From NCBI GenBank assembly GCA_016287975.1, contig JAEEXV010000266.1, positions 1-9,147 of the forward strand: a stretch of DNA of 9,147 nt, written 5' to 3'. The first letter of the stretch is position 1; each line of letters begins with the position of its first letter. Source of the DNA: Lentisphaeria bacterium. Its GTDB lineage: Bacteria > Verrucomicrobiota > Lentisphaeria > Oligosphaerales > Oligosphaeraceae. Positions 1-5,479 of the stretch are shown piece after piece. The translations under genes were made by a program, and so were the position numbers. Under the pieces are notes generated by a model that ran no database searches, had not been told where the DNA came from, and saw nothing but the letters and a program-made list of their open reading frames with translations.

Positions 1-5
1 CAATG

Positions 6-16
6 CCATAATTTAA
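6..16 (-). promoter_or_regulatory. Possible promoter box for a leftward gene outside the window
   Basis: On the minus strand this AT-rich patch reads TTAAATTATGG. It resembles the TATATTAT boxes at 4071-4078, 7315-7322 and 7419-7426, differing by one base over the shared part. If real, it would drive a gene to the left of the window. The target gene is not visible, so this rests only on the resemblance. Confidence 0.2.
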
Positions 17-50
17 TCCATCATCGCCCAACCGTCGGCACCCATGGCGG

Positions 51-250
51 GCGGGTTGGCTTTGCGGGGCGGTGCCCGGGCGGGGGCTGGCGCTTCACGG
101 GCGGGTTGGCTTTGCGGGGCGGGGCACGGGCGGGGGCTGGTGCTTCACGGGCGGGTTGGCTTTGCGGGGCGGGGCACGGGCGAGGGCTGGTGCTTCACGG
201 GCGGGTTGGCTTTGCGGTGCGGGGCACGGGCGGGGGCTGGCGCCTTCATC
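51..250. repeat. Four tandem 50-bp G-rich repeats with G-quadruplex potential
   Basis: Four head-to-tail units start at 51, 101, 151 and 201, each opening with GCGGGTTGGC. Units 2 and 3 differ at a single base (183). Unit 1 differs from unit 2 at three positions (73, 76, 91), and the last ten bases of unit 4 have diverged. A fragment of the unit start recurs at about 311-320. The period is not a multiple of three, so each unit is read in a different frame; the open frames crossing it are chance products of high GC, and I call it non-coding. Units 2 and 3 hold four G runs of at least three with loops of one to three bases (for example 116-119, 121-124, 128-130, 132-136), a canonical quadruplex pattern on the plus strand. 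The array lies downstream of the leftward kinase gene. Confidence 0.9.
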
Positions 251-266
251 CAGCCATGCAAACGAC

Positions 267-284
267 GGGGGGCAGTTGCCCCCC
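267..284. other. Perfect GC hairpin, 7-bp stem
   Basis: GGGGGGC (267-273) pairs with GCCCCCC (278-284) around the loop AGTT. No T tract follows on either strand. It lies in the non-coding region beyond the stop of the leftward kinase gene and could be a distal RNA 3' structure or a repetitive palindrome. Confidence 0.5.
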
Positions 285-338
285 GCACCCCCCATTCCGC
301 ATTCACCGAGGGCGGGTTGGAATTGCGGGCGGCGTGTG

Positions 339-358
339 CCGCCGGGCTTGCCCGGCGG
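339..358. other. Perfect GC hairpin, 8-bp stem, competing with an overlapping stem
   Basis: Bases 339-346 pair perfectly with 351-358 around the loop CTTG. A second perfect 6-bp stem, GGCGGC (328-333) with GCCGCC (338-343) around GTGT, uses some of the same bases, so the two folds exclude each other. The GGGC/GCCC core resembles the palindrome at 7372-7394. Function is unknown; a repetitive extragenic palindrome is one reading. Confidence 0.45.
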
Positions 359-386
359 GCCAATGGGCGGCGTGTAGCGGGGGCGC

Positions 387-410
387 ATGGCGGGGCGGGG
401 GCCCCGCCGT
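387..410 (-). terminator. Candidate terminator hairpin after the kinase gene
   Basis: An 8-bp perfect GC stem (389-396 with 401-408) encloses the loop GGGG. It can extend by a G-T wobble and an A-T pair to 387-410. It begins 7 bp beyond the stop codon (418-420) of the leftward kinase gene, where a terminator belongs. No run of T follows on the minus strand, so it is not a textbook intrinsic terminator. It may instead stabilise the transcript end. Confidence 0.4.
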
Positions 411-417
411 GGGCGGT

Positions 418-1902
418 CTATCCGAATATTTTGCGGCGGATGCGGTTGAGCATTCCGATGAAGGGGTTTGGTTCGGCGGCGACGGGTTCGATGCGGAGGA
501 AGTGCCCGATGTCGTCGGCGAAGTTGCGGACATTCTGGTAGCGCGCGGCGGGGGAGGGGCGGATGGCCTTGTCGATGATGAGCTTGAGGGCTCGTTCGAC
601 GTGGATTCCGAAGGCGTGGGAATAACTCTGGATGTTGTGTTCGAGGACGGATTTGCGGATGTCGGCGTCGGAACCTGATGGGTAGGCGGGTTTGAGGAAG
701 ACGATTTCGAAGAGGATCATGCCGAGGGAGTAGATGTCGCTGCGGCTGTCGTAAGGGCGGTGGGCGATGAGTTCAGGCGCGATGTATTTGAGGGTGCCTG
801 CGACCCTTCCCGAGAAGTGCGCGAGGGTCTCGATGGACTGGTGTTCGGCGATGCCCCAGTCCATGACATAGACTTCGCCGAAATTCCCGACCATGATGTT
901 CTCTGGCTTGAGGTCGCGGTGGAGGACGCCCTTGTGGTGGGCGTAGGCGATGGCGTTGCAGACCTTGATGAAGACCTCCAGGCGCTCGGGGAGGAGGCGG
1001 CGCTCCGAGAGGCGGATCTCCTCGCGGGAGGCGGTGCGGTAGGCGGTGATGGTCTTCTTGAGGAGGGCCTTGAGGTTGGAGCCCCGAATCAGCTTCATGA
1101 CCAGGTTGAGGCTGTTGTTGTGGTCGGCGTAGAGGTCGTAGACGGGGAGGATGGAGGGGTGGTCGAGGTAGGCCATGAGGCGCGCCTCGGTCAGGAAGGC
1201 GGAGCGCTGGGAGTTGCGGTCGGCCTTGTCGGCGTGGATGGTCTTGATGGCGACGTCGCGCTGGAGGCGCAGGTCGATGGCGTGGTCGACGTTGCCGAAG
1301 CCGCCGTGGTCGATGTGGCGGGTGACCTGGAAGTCCGCGCCGAGGTCGGTCATGGGGCAGGCGGCGGCGGGCGCGTTGAGGCGCGGCGCGGCGGCCTCCT
1401 CGGCGTCCGAGGAAATATTGCGCAGGGAGAGTTCGTGGATTAGGTCGCGCGGCGAGGCGATGCGCGGGGTGAAGAGATTGTGCCAGGCGGAACGCGCCCA
1501 TTCGCAGAAGGTGGTGCCTTCAGGAGTGGTGACCTTGGGCGTCTGTGCATTCGGCGCGGCGGTGGTGACGACGGTGTGCGCCAGCCGCGTGGCATTCTGC
1601 GGCACGGTGGCGGTGAGGGGCGGCGGCGCCAGCAGGACGTTGGTGTCCAGGTGGGCGACGGAGACGGCGGAGGGTTCGGCGGGGGCGGGGTCGTGGGTGG
1701 CGGAGGCGCCGCCCTTCTCCTCGACGGACAGGTTGGTGCTGGAGAGGAAGTTGAGGTCGCTTTGGACGGTGCTGAAGACATGGCTCGCGGATTCGGCGCC
1801 GCGCGGGCGGGTGCCGTTCTGGAGCAGCACGTTCGCGGTGGAGGTGCCGACGGCGTTCGCGGAGGTGGAAGGTGAATTGCCAGGCTGGACGGGGGAGGTC
1901 AT
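418..1902 (-). CDS. Soluble eukaryote-like Ser/Thr protein kinase (PknB/Hanks type)
   Basis: Predicted to transfer phosphate from ATP to Ser or Thr of cytoplasmic targets. Counting from the Met at 1902 (494 residues), the kinase domain spans about 190-470. It has a glycine loop HGGFGNV (199-205), the VAIK lysine (Lys220), the catalytic loop HRDLKPEN (328-335, Asp330 and Asn335), the magnesium motif as DWG (348-350) and the APE motif (375-377) after GTLKYI. All residues needed for activity are present. DWG in place of DFG is common in bacterial kinases of this kind. The first 120 or so residues are Ala/Thr/Ser/Pro-rich and probably disordered; 125-185 is an unrecognised linker. There is no membrane segment or extracellular sensor, unlike PknB. 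An upstream in-frame ATG (1908) overlaps the stop of the preceding gene as ATGA, but AAGGAGG at 1910-1916 lies only one base from it and seven from 1902, so I favour 1902. It is second in an operon with the sensor/receiver gene, its likely input. Confidence 0.93.
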   Translation of the reverse strand: MTSPVQPGNSPSTSANAVGTSTANVLLQNGTRPRGAESASHVFSTVQSDLNFLSSTNLSVEEKGGASATHDPAPAEPSAVSVAHLDTNVLLAPPPLTATVPQNATRLAHTVVTTAAPNAQTPKVTTPEGTTFCEWARSAWHNLFTPRIASPRDLIHELSLRNISSDAEEAAAPRLNAPAAACPMTDLGADFQVTRHIDHGGFGNVDHAIDLRLQRDVAIKTIHADKADRNSQRSAFLTEARLMAYLDHPSILPVYDLYADHNNSLNLVMKLIRGSNLKALLKKTITAYRTASREEIRLSERRLLPERLEVFIKVCNAIAYAHHKGVLHRDLKPENIMVGNFGEVYVMDWGIAEHQSIETLAHFSGRVAGTLKYIAPELIAHRPYDSRSDIYSLGMILFEIVFLKPAYPSGSDADIRKSVLEHNIQSYSHAFGIHVERALKLIIDKAIRPSPAARYQNVRNFADDIGHFLRIEPVAAEPNPFIGMLNRIRRKIFG

Positions 1903-1904
1903 GG

Positions 1905-4034
1905 TCATGCCTCCTTCTGTGCATTCTGGGCGGGCGTGTCCGCCTGGCCTGCGGGTTCCTCGGCGGGGAGGAGGTCGGGGAGGAAGGTCTCGACGGTCTC
2001 GCGCAGTTTATTGATGGATATCGGTTTGAATATGATTCCGCTGAACAGGTCGCGGATGGATGCGTCGACCTGCGTGTCGGAGGTGACGAGGAACACGGGG
2101 ATGTCCGCAGTCTGCGGGGATGCGCGGAGGAGTTTGACCAGTTCGTCCCCGCTGACTTCTGGCATCCAGAGGTCGGTGAAGATGGCGCGCGGGATGGCCT
2201 TGCCGATCTCCTTCAGGGCGGCGGTGGCGGAATTGCACTTGATGTGGGGGATGCGGAGGCGGTCGAACATGCGCCCGATGACCATGAGGCTGATGGCGAC
2301 GTCGTCGATGATCAGCACGGAGTTCTTCGGGGCGGCCGCGGGGTTGGCGCCGAACGCGGGGAGGGCGGTTTCACTGGGCGCGGCGGCGAACTTGACGCCG
2401 TCGAAGCGGAGCACATATCGGATGTCGCCTTCGGGCGGGTCGGGATCGACGGCGAAGGTGCATTTGAGCAGTTCGCAGAGCTGGCGGGCGATGATGAGTT
2501 CGCGGGCGCGGCCTGCGGTGCCCGCGATGCGCGCGGGATCCATGGCGGTGGCGTCGGAGAGGATGCAGGCGTCCTCGCGGAGCTGCGGGTTGACGGGGCA
2601 GGTGAGGGTAAGGAGGAGGGTGTCGCCCTGGTGGCTGGCACCGAGTTGAAGGCGGCTTCTGTCGTCGGCGGCGCTGATGCAGTATCCGAGGAGGTTGATG
2701 AGGAACTGGCGGAGGACCTTGAGGTTGAGGCGGAAGGTGGGGAGGTGGGACGGCAGCGCCAGGTCGAGGGTGATTTCCTTGGCGGCGGAGGAGCGCTGGA
2801 AGAGGTGGAGGATTTCGGCGCAGGCGGTGGTGAGGTTGACGTCGGCGAGTTCGGCGGGTTCTCCCTGGGCGATGGTCATCTGGGAGAAGTCGAGGAAGGT
2901 GTCCAGGAGGGAGAGGAGTTTTTCGCCTGCGGCGTGGATGGCCTGGAGGTCGTGCTGCCATTCGGACTGGCTGATGTCGCCGCCCTGGAGCATTTCGCTG
3001 TATCCGATGACGGCGTTGAGGGGGGTTCGGAAGTCCTGGGAGAGGGTGAGCAGGAAGTTGCTCTTGGTCTGGTCGGCGGCGAGGGCGAGGGAGATGGCCT
3101 CCTGGAGCTGGCGCTGCTTGCGGTGTTCGTCGGTGACGTTGCGGAAGAAGAGGACGGCGCCGATGATGAGGTCGTCTTCGGCGCGGACAGGGGAGATGGT
3201 GCCCTCGATTTCAAGCATTTCGCCGTTGGTGCGGCGCAGGGCGGAGTTTCGTCCGAGGGTGATGTCGGCGCCAGTGCGGATGACGCTGGAGAAGAGGGAT
3301 CCATGGCGGTCGTCGGCGCCAGTGTCGCTGATGAGGATGCACTCGTCGAACTTTCGCCCGACGAGCTGGCCGCGCTCGTAGCCGATGAGTTTTTCTGCGG
3401 CGGGGTTGACCATGGTGATGCCGCCGTCGTAGTCGATGCCGATGACGGCGTCGACGATGGAGTCGATGGTCTTGCGGAAGCGCTGTTCGAGCTGGACGCT
3501 CTGGACCTGCACGGTGTGAAGCTGGGTGATGTCGGTGGAGAACCACATCACGGCGGTTTCGCCGAAGATGTTCTCTGGGAGAAGCCAGAAGTCGAGTTTG
3601 TGGAAACTGCCGTAGGCGGAGTATTCGCGGCAGACGGGCTTGGAGGTGGAGAAGGCGGCGGCGATGCCCGCCTGCACCTCGCTTTGGAGTTCGGCGGGCA
3701 GGTCGCTGACGGTTTTGGGGATGTCCTCGTCCTCGATGGGGTCGCCCTGGCCGCTGCGGTAGGTGAGCATCCGCCCGTTCTGGCTGGTGACGCCCGCCTG
3801 GAACGGGAGCAGCGAGAAGAGCGCGTGGAATTTCTTGAGGGCCCGCGTCTGGTGTGTCCGCAGCAGGAAACGGTACGTGAAGAACAGCACGACCAGCCCG
3901 AACAAAATGGATCCGCACAGCCACAGCAAGGGGATCCACACCGTGGACCACACCGTGGTGACGTCGGGATTTGGCGGCGGCGTGGCCTGGGCGAGCAGCG
4001 GCAAGGTTGAAAGGGGCAGGGCGAAGAGGTGCAT
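1905..4034 (-). CDS. Membrane-anchored PAS / degenerate histidine kinase / receiver hybrid protein
   Basis: A 709-residue sensor. A short hydrophobic N-terminus (1-17) may be a signal peptide or anchor, and one membrane helix lies at about 33-54. A PAS-like region (about 68-172, ending WFSTDITQLH) and a clear PAS domain (185-300, with VNPAAEKLIGYERGQLVG) follow. The HisKA-like helices (322-385) contain LSQDFRTPLNAVIGYSEML, where Gln333 (codon CAG, 3036-3038) replaces the phosphorylated His. In the ATPase-like part (about 395-545) the N box reads INLLGYCISAAD, without the Asn of the usual NLLxNAIKF. No DxGxG is visible, and the GTGLGL position reads GTAGRAREL. The C-terminal receiver (571-685) is intact: Asp577/Asp578, phospho-acceptor Asp621, Thr651 and Lys670. 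It is therefore probably a catalytically dead sensor whose receiver is phosphorylated by another kinase. The start has AGGA eight bases upstream and a TATATTAT box at 4071-4078. It is first in an operon with the Ser/Thr kinase. Confidence 0.92.
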   Translation of the reverse strand: MHLFALPLSTLPLLAQATPPPNPDVTTVWSTVWIPLLWLCGSILFGLVVLFFTYRFLLRTHQTRALKKFHALFSLLPFQAGVTSQNGRMLTYRSGQGDPIEDEDIPKTVSDLPAELQSEVQAGIAAAFSTSKPVCREYSAYGSFHKLDFWLLPENIFGETAVMWFSTDITQLHTVQVQSVQLEQRFRKTIDSIVDAVIGIDYDGGITMVNPAAEKLIGYERGQLVGRKFDECILISDTGADDRHGSLFSSVIRTGADITLGRNSALRRTNGEMLEIEGTISPVRAEDDLIIGAVLFFRNVTDEHRKQRQLQEAISLALAADQTKSNFLLTLSQDFRTPLNAVIGYSEMLQGGDISQSEWQHDLQAIHAAGEKLLSLLDTFLDFSQMTIAQGEPAELADVNLTTACAEILHLFQRSSAAKEITLDLALPSHLPTFRLNLKVLRQFLINLLGYCISAADDRSRLQLGASHQGDTLLLTLTCPVNPQLREDACILSDATAMDPARIAGTAGRARELIIARQLCELLKCTFAVDPDPPEGDIRYVLRFDGVKFAAAPSETALPAFGANPAAAPKNSVLIIDDVAISLMVIGRMFDRLRIPHIKCNSATAALKEIGKAIPRAIFTDLWMPEVSGDELVKLLRASPQTADIPVFLVTSDTQVDASIRDLFSGIIFKPISINKLRETVETFLPDLLPAEEPAGQADTPAQNAQKEA
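1910..1916 (-). promoter_or_regulatory. Shine-Dalgarno that selects the kinase start
   Basis: The minus strand reads AAGGAGG inside the last codons of the upstream sensor gene. Spacing is one base to the ATG at 1908 and seven to the ATG at 1902. The second spacing is the normal one, so initiation probably occurs two codons inside the longest frame and is coupled to translation of the upstream gene. Confidence 0.7.
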
Positions 4035-4070
4035 ATTTGGTGTCCTGAATGCGGGTGATGGGCTTAATGC

Positions 4071-4078
4071 ATAATATA
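4071..4078 (-). promoter_or_regulatory. Probable -10 box of the sensor-kinase operon
   Basis: The minus strand reads TATATTAT, ending 36 bp before the sensor start codon at 4034. The same eight bases occur upstream of two other genes in the window. No TTGACA-like -35 is obvious. The flanking bases 4071-4080 also read TAATAT and TATATT on the plus strand, so the patch might additionally serve the divergent acyltransferase gene. The leader holds CAGGACAC (4047 to 4040), which includes the AGGA Shine-Dalgarno. Confidence 0.55.
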
Positions 4079-4102
4079 TTCCTGAAGTTTCTGTCGGGAC
4101 TT

Positions 4103-4178
4103 GGGACTTTGGACTTCGGAACGGCGGGGGACGATGGACTGGGGACTTTGGAGTGGAGGGGGTGGGACGATGGGCTGG
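4103..4178. repeat. Imperfect G-rich direct duplication in the divergent spacer
   Basis: Two units of about 37 bp lie side by side. GGGACTTTGGA occurs exactly at 4103-4113 and 4142-4152, and GGGACGATGG exactly at 4128-4137 and 4164-4173. Shorter GGACTT echoes lie at 4097-4102 and 4111-4116. The longest open frame of the acyltransferase runs through this stretch, but the repeat, its odd composition and the ribosome-binding site at 4197-4203 argue it is untranslated leader. Confidence 0.65.
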
Positions 4179-4196
4179 AAGCGAAAAGGCGGCGGC

Positions 4197-4203
4197 GGGA
4201 GGA
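4197..4203 (+). promoter_or_regulatory. Shine-Dalgarno that selects the acyltransferase start
   Basis: GGGAGGA precedes a cluster of in-frame ATGs at 4205, 4211 and 4214. The first is too close (one base). From GGAGG (4198-4202) to 4211 there are eight bases, so 4211 is the likely start rather than 4049, the first ATG of the open frame. Confidence 0.65.
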
Positions 4204-4210
4204 AATGGCG

Positions 4211-5479
4211 ATGATGGATGCTGGACAGCTGGCGCGGGAACTGCGCCTGACGGACGAGGTCGCGAGGCGGCTGGACGAATGGAACTACGGGGTTCTCCCG
4301 ACGGTGCAAAAGGAGCATGGGCGGGAGGCGCTGACGGTTTTGGAGCCAGGGCAGTGCGAGCATTGGCTGTCGCGCTGGGCGCGTGGCGGGGAGGTCCTGC
4401 GTGTGCTGGCGCCGCTGCTGGAACAGGTGCGCGGTTCGGAGGCGTTGCGCACGTGGCTGCTCCTCCAGGATGCGCTGCTGCTGCATGACCTGTTGTCTTC
4501 GGGCGCGCCGAAGCCGCCGTCGGGGATGCTGACGCCGTTGCTGGGGACGGAGGGGGACGCGCTTTTTGACCTTTTGTGCGCGATCAGCGCGGTTCCGCAG
4601 TGGTTCGCGACCTGTCGGCGCCTCGGCGTGCCAGACGAGTATGCGTGGGCGTCGGTGCCAGCCGTCTATGACAATGCGGAGACGTTTTTCCGTGCGCATG
4701 GACATTGGGGGCATTCGCGGGACATGCACTGGCTGGCGCACTACATCGAGGGCAAGCTGTTCCGCATCGGGCGCTTCGAATACATGGTTCGGGAGGCGGC
4801 CCCGTGGGTGCCTGCGGTCTTCCGCAGCCGCCGCACCGGCCGGATGGTCCTGCTGGCGCGGGACAACTGGAAGTTCCTCGCGAATGGGCTGCGGCTGCCG
4901 CTGGACGAGCCGTTCGCGAAGGCGGAATACACGACTTCGCTGGTGCAGGACGGCAAGGTCATCCGTGGAACGCTCATCGACCCGCGCGGGTTTGCGCGCC
5001 TGGAGCGCGAGGTGACGCTGGACGCCACCGAATACGAGGCGGCGATGAAGCCGTATGAACTGACGGCGGAGATCCACATCCCAGGCGGAGGCGGCATGAC
5101 GATGGAGAAGGCGCAGTCGTCCCTGAAGGAGGCGCGGGAGTTCTTCCCGAAGCATCTGGGCTGGAAGCCGCCCTTCTTCTGGTGCGTGAGCTGGGTCTTC
5201 AATCCAGACATCGCGGCGGAACTGCCCGCGTCGAACATCGCGGAGCTCCAGCGCCGCGTCTATCTGGCGCCGCGGGATTCGACGCGCGATTCGGGGCTGC
5301 ACTTCGTCTTCGAACGCACCGACGGCGACTGGCTCTCCTATCCAGATGACACCTCGCTAAGGCGCGCGTTCCTGAACATCCTGCGGCGTGGCGGCATCCT
5401 CAAGAACGGAGTGATGGTCATCGACGACGCAGGCATCGACGCCTTCCGGCCGGGATTCTACGCGGGCGTTGAACTCTGA
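4211..5479 (+). CDS. GNAT-like acyltransferase of the NAT_N/GNAT_C type
   Basis: Probably a cytoplasmic N-acyltransferase that uses an acyl-CoA donor; the acceptor is unknown. At 422 residues it fits the two-part family annotated as acyltransferase-domain proteins (Pfam NAT_N followed by GNAT_C), which I recognise from memory. The N-terminal helical part is about 1-140. The C-terminal GNAT-like part, about 150-415, carries RIGRFEYM (185-192), EIHIPGGG (287-294), a helix with SSLKEAREFF (303-312), CVSWVFNP (325-332), the SNI segment (341-343) and LHFVFERT (363-370). These are landmarks of the family. There is no signal peptide or membrane helix. The open frame continues upstream to 4049, but that part is the repeat-rich leader, and GGGAGGA at 4197-4203 fits the ATG at 4211. 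No dedicated promoter is clear. It is transcribed alone, divergent from the sensor operon, and its last 22 bp overlap the end of the opposing peptidase gene. Confidence 0.85.
   Translation: MMDAGQLARELRLTDEVARRLDEWNYGVLPTVQKEHGREALTVLEPGQCEHWLSRWARGGEVLRVLAPLLEQVRGSEALRTWLLLQDALLLHDLLSSGAPKPPSGMLTPLLGTEGDALFDLLCAISAVPQWFATCRRLGVPDEYAWASVPAVYDNAETFFRAHGHWGHSRDMHWLAHYIEGKLFRIGRFEYMVREAAPWVPAVFRSRRTGRMVLLARDNWKFLANGLRLPLDEPFAKAEYTTSLVQDGKVIRGTLIDPRGFARLEREVTLDATEYEAAMKPYELTAEIHIPGGGGMTMEKAQSSLKEAREFFPKHLGWKPPFFWCVSWVFNPDIAAELPASNIAELQRRVYLAPRDSTRDSGLHFVFERTDGDWLSYPDDTSLRRAFLNILRRGGILKNGVMVIDDAGIDAFRPGFYAGVEL

Noticed and set aside
51..250. CRISPR-like array
   Set aside because: The units abut directly with no unique spacers and no cas genes nearby.
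44..678. Open frames across the 50-bp repeats, with repeated WLCGAGHG- and GLALRGGA-like peptides
   Set aside because: The 50-bp period rotates through all three frames, so the same peptides appear in every frame; the frames also run into the kinase gene antisense. This is non-coding repeat.
3036..3038. Gln codon at the H-box position as a sequencing error for His
   Set aside because: A single base change would restore His, but the N, G1 and G2 boxes are degenerate too, so an isolated error does not explain the pattern.
1872..4010. A 712-codon open frame on the plus strand opposite the sensor gene
   Set aside because: Its product is a monotonous Gly/Glu/Val/Asp-rich chain without domains, while the opposite strand encodes recognisable PAS and receiver domains. 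Long antisense frames are expected at this GC content.
4049..4210. N-terminal extension of the acyltransferase to the first in-frame ATG
   Set aside because: The stretch is an imperfect G-rich duplication, the encoded residues are unlike the family, and the only good Shine-Dalgarno points to 4211.
4064..5302. A 412-codon open frame on the minus strand opposite the acyltransferase gene
   Set aside because: Arg/Pro/Gln-rich product with no domain, and it extends into the divergent spacer. The plus strand has the family landmarks.
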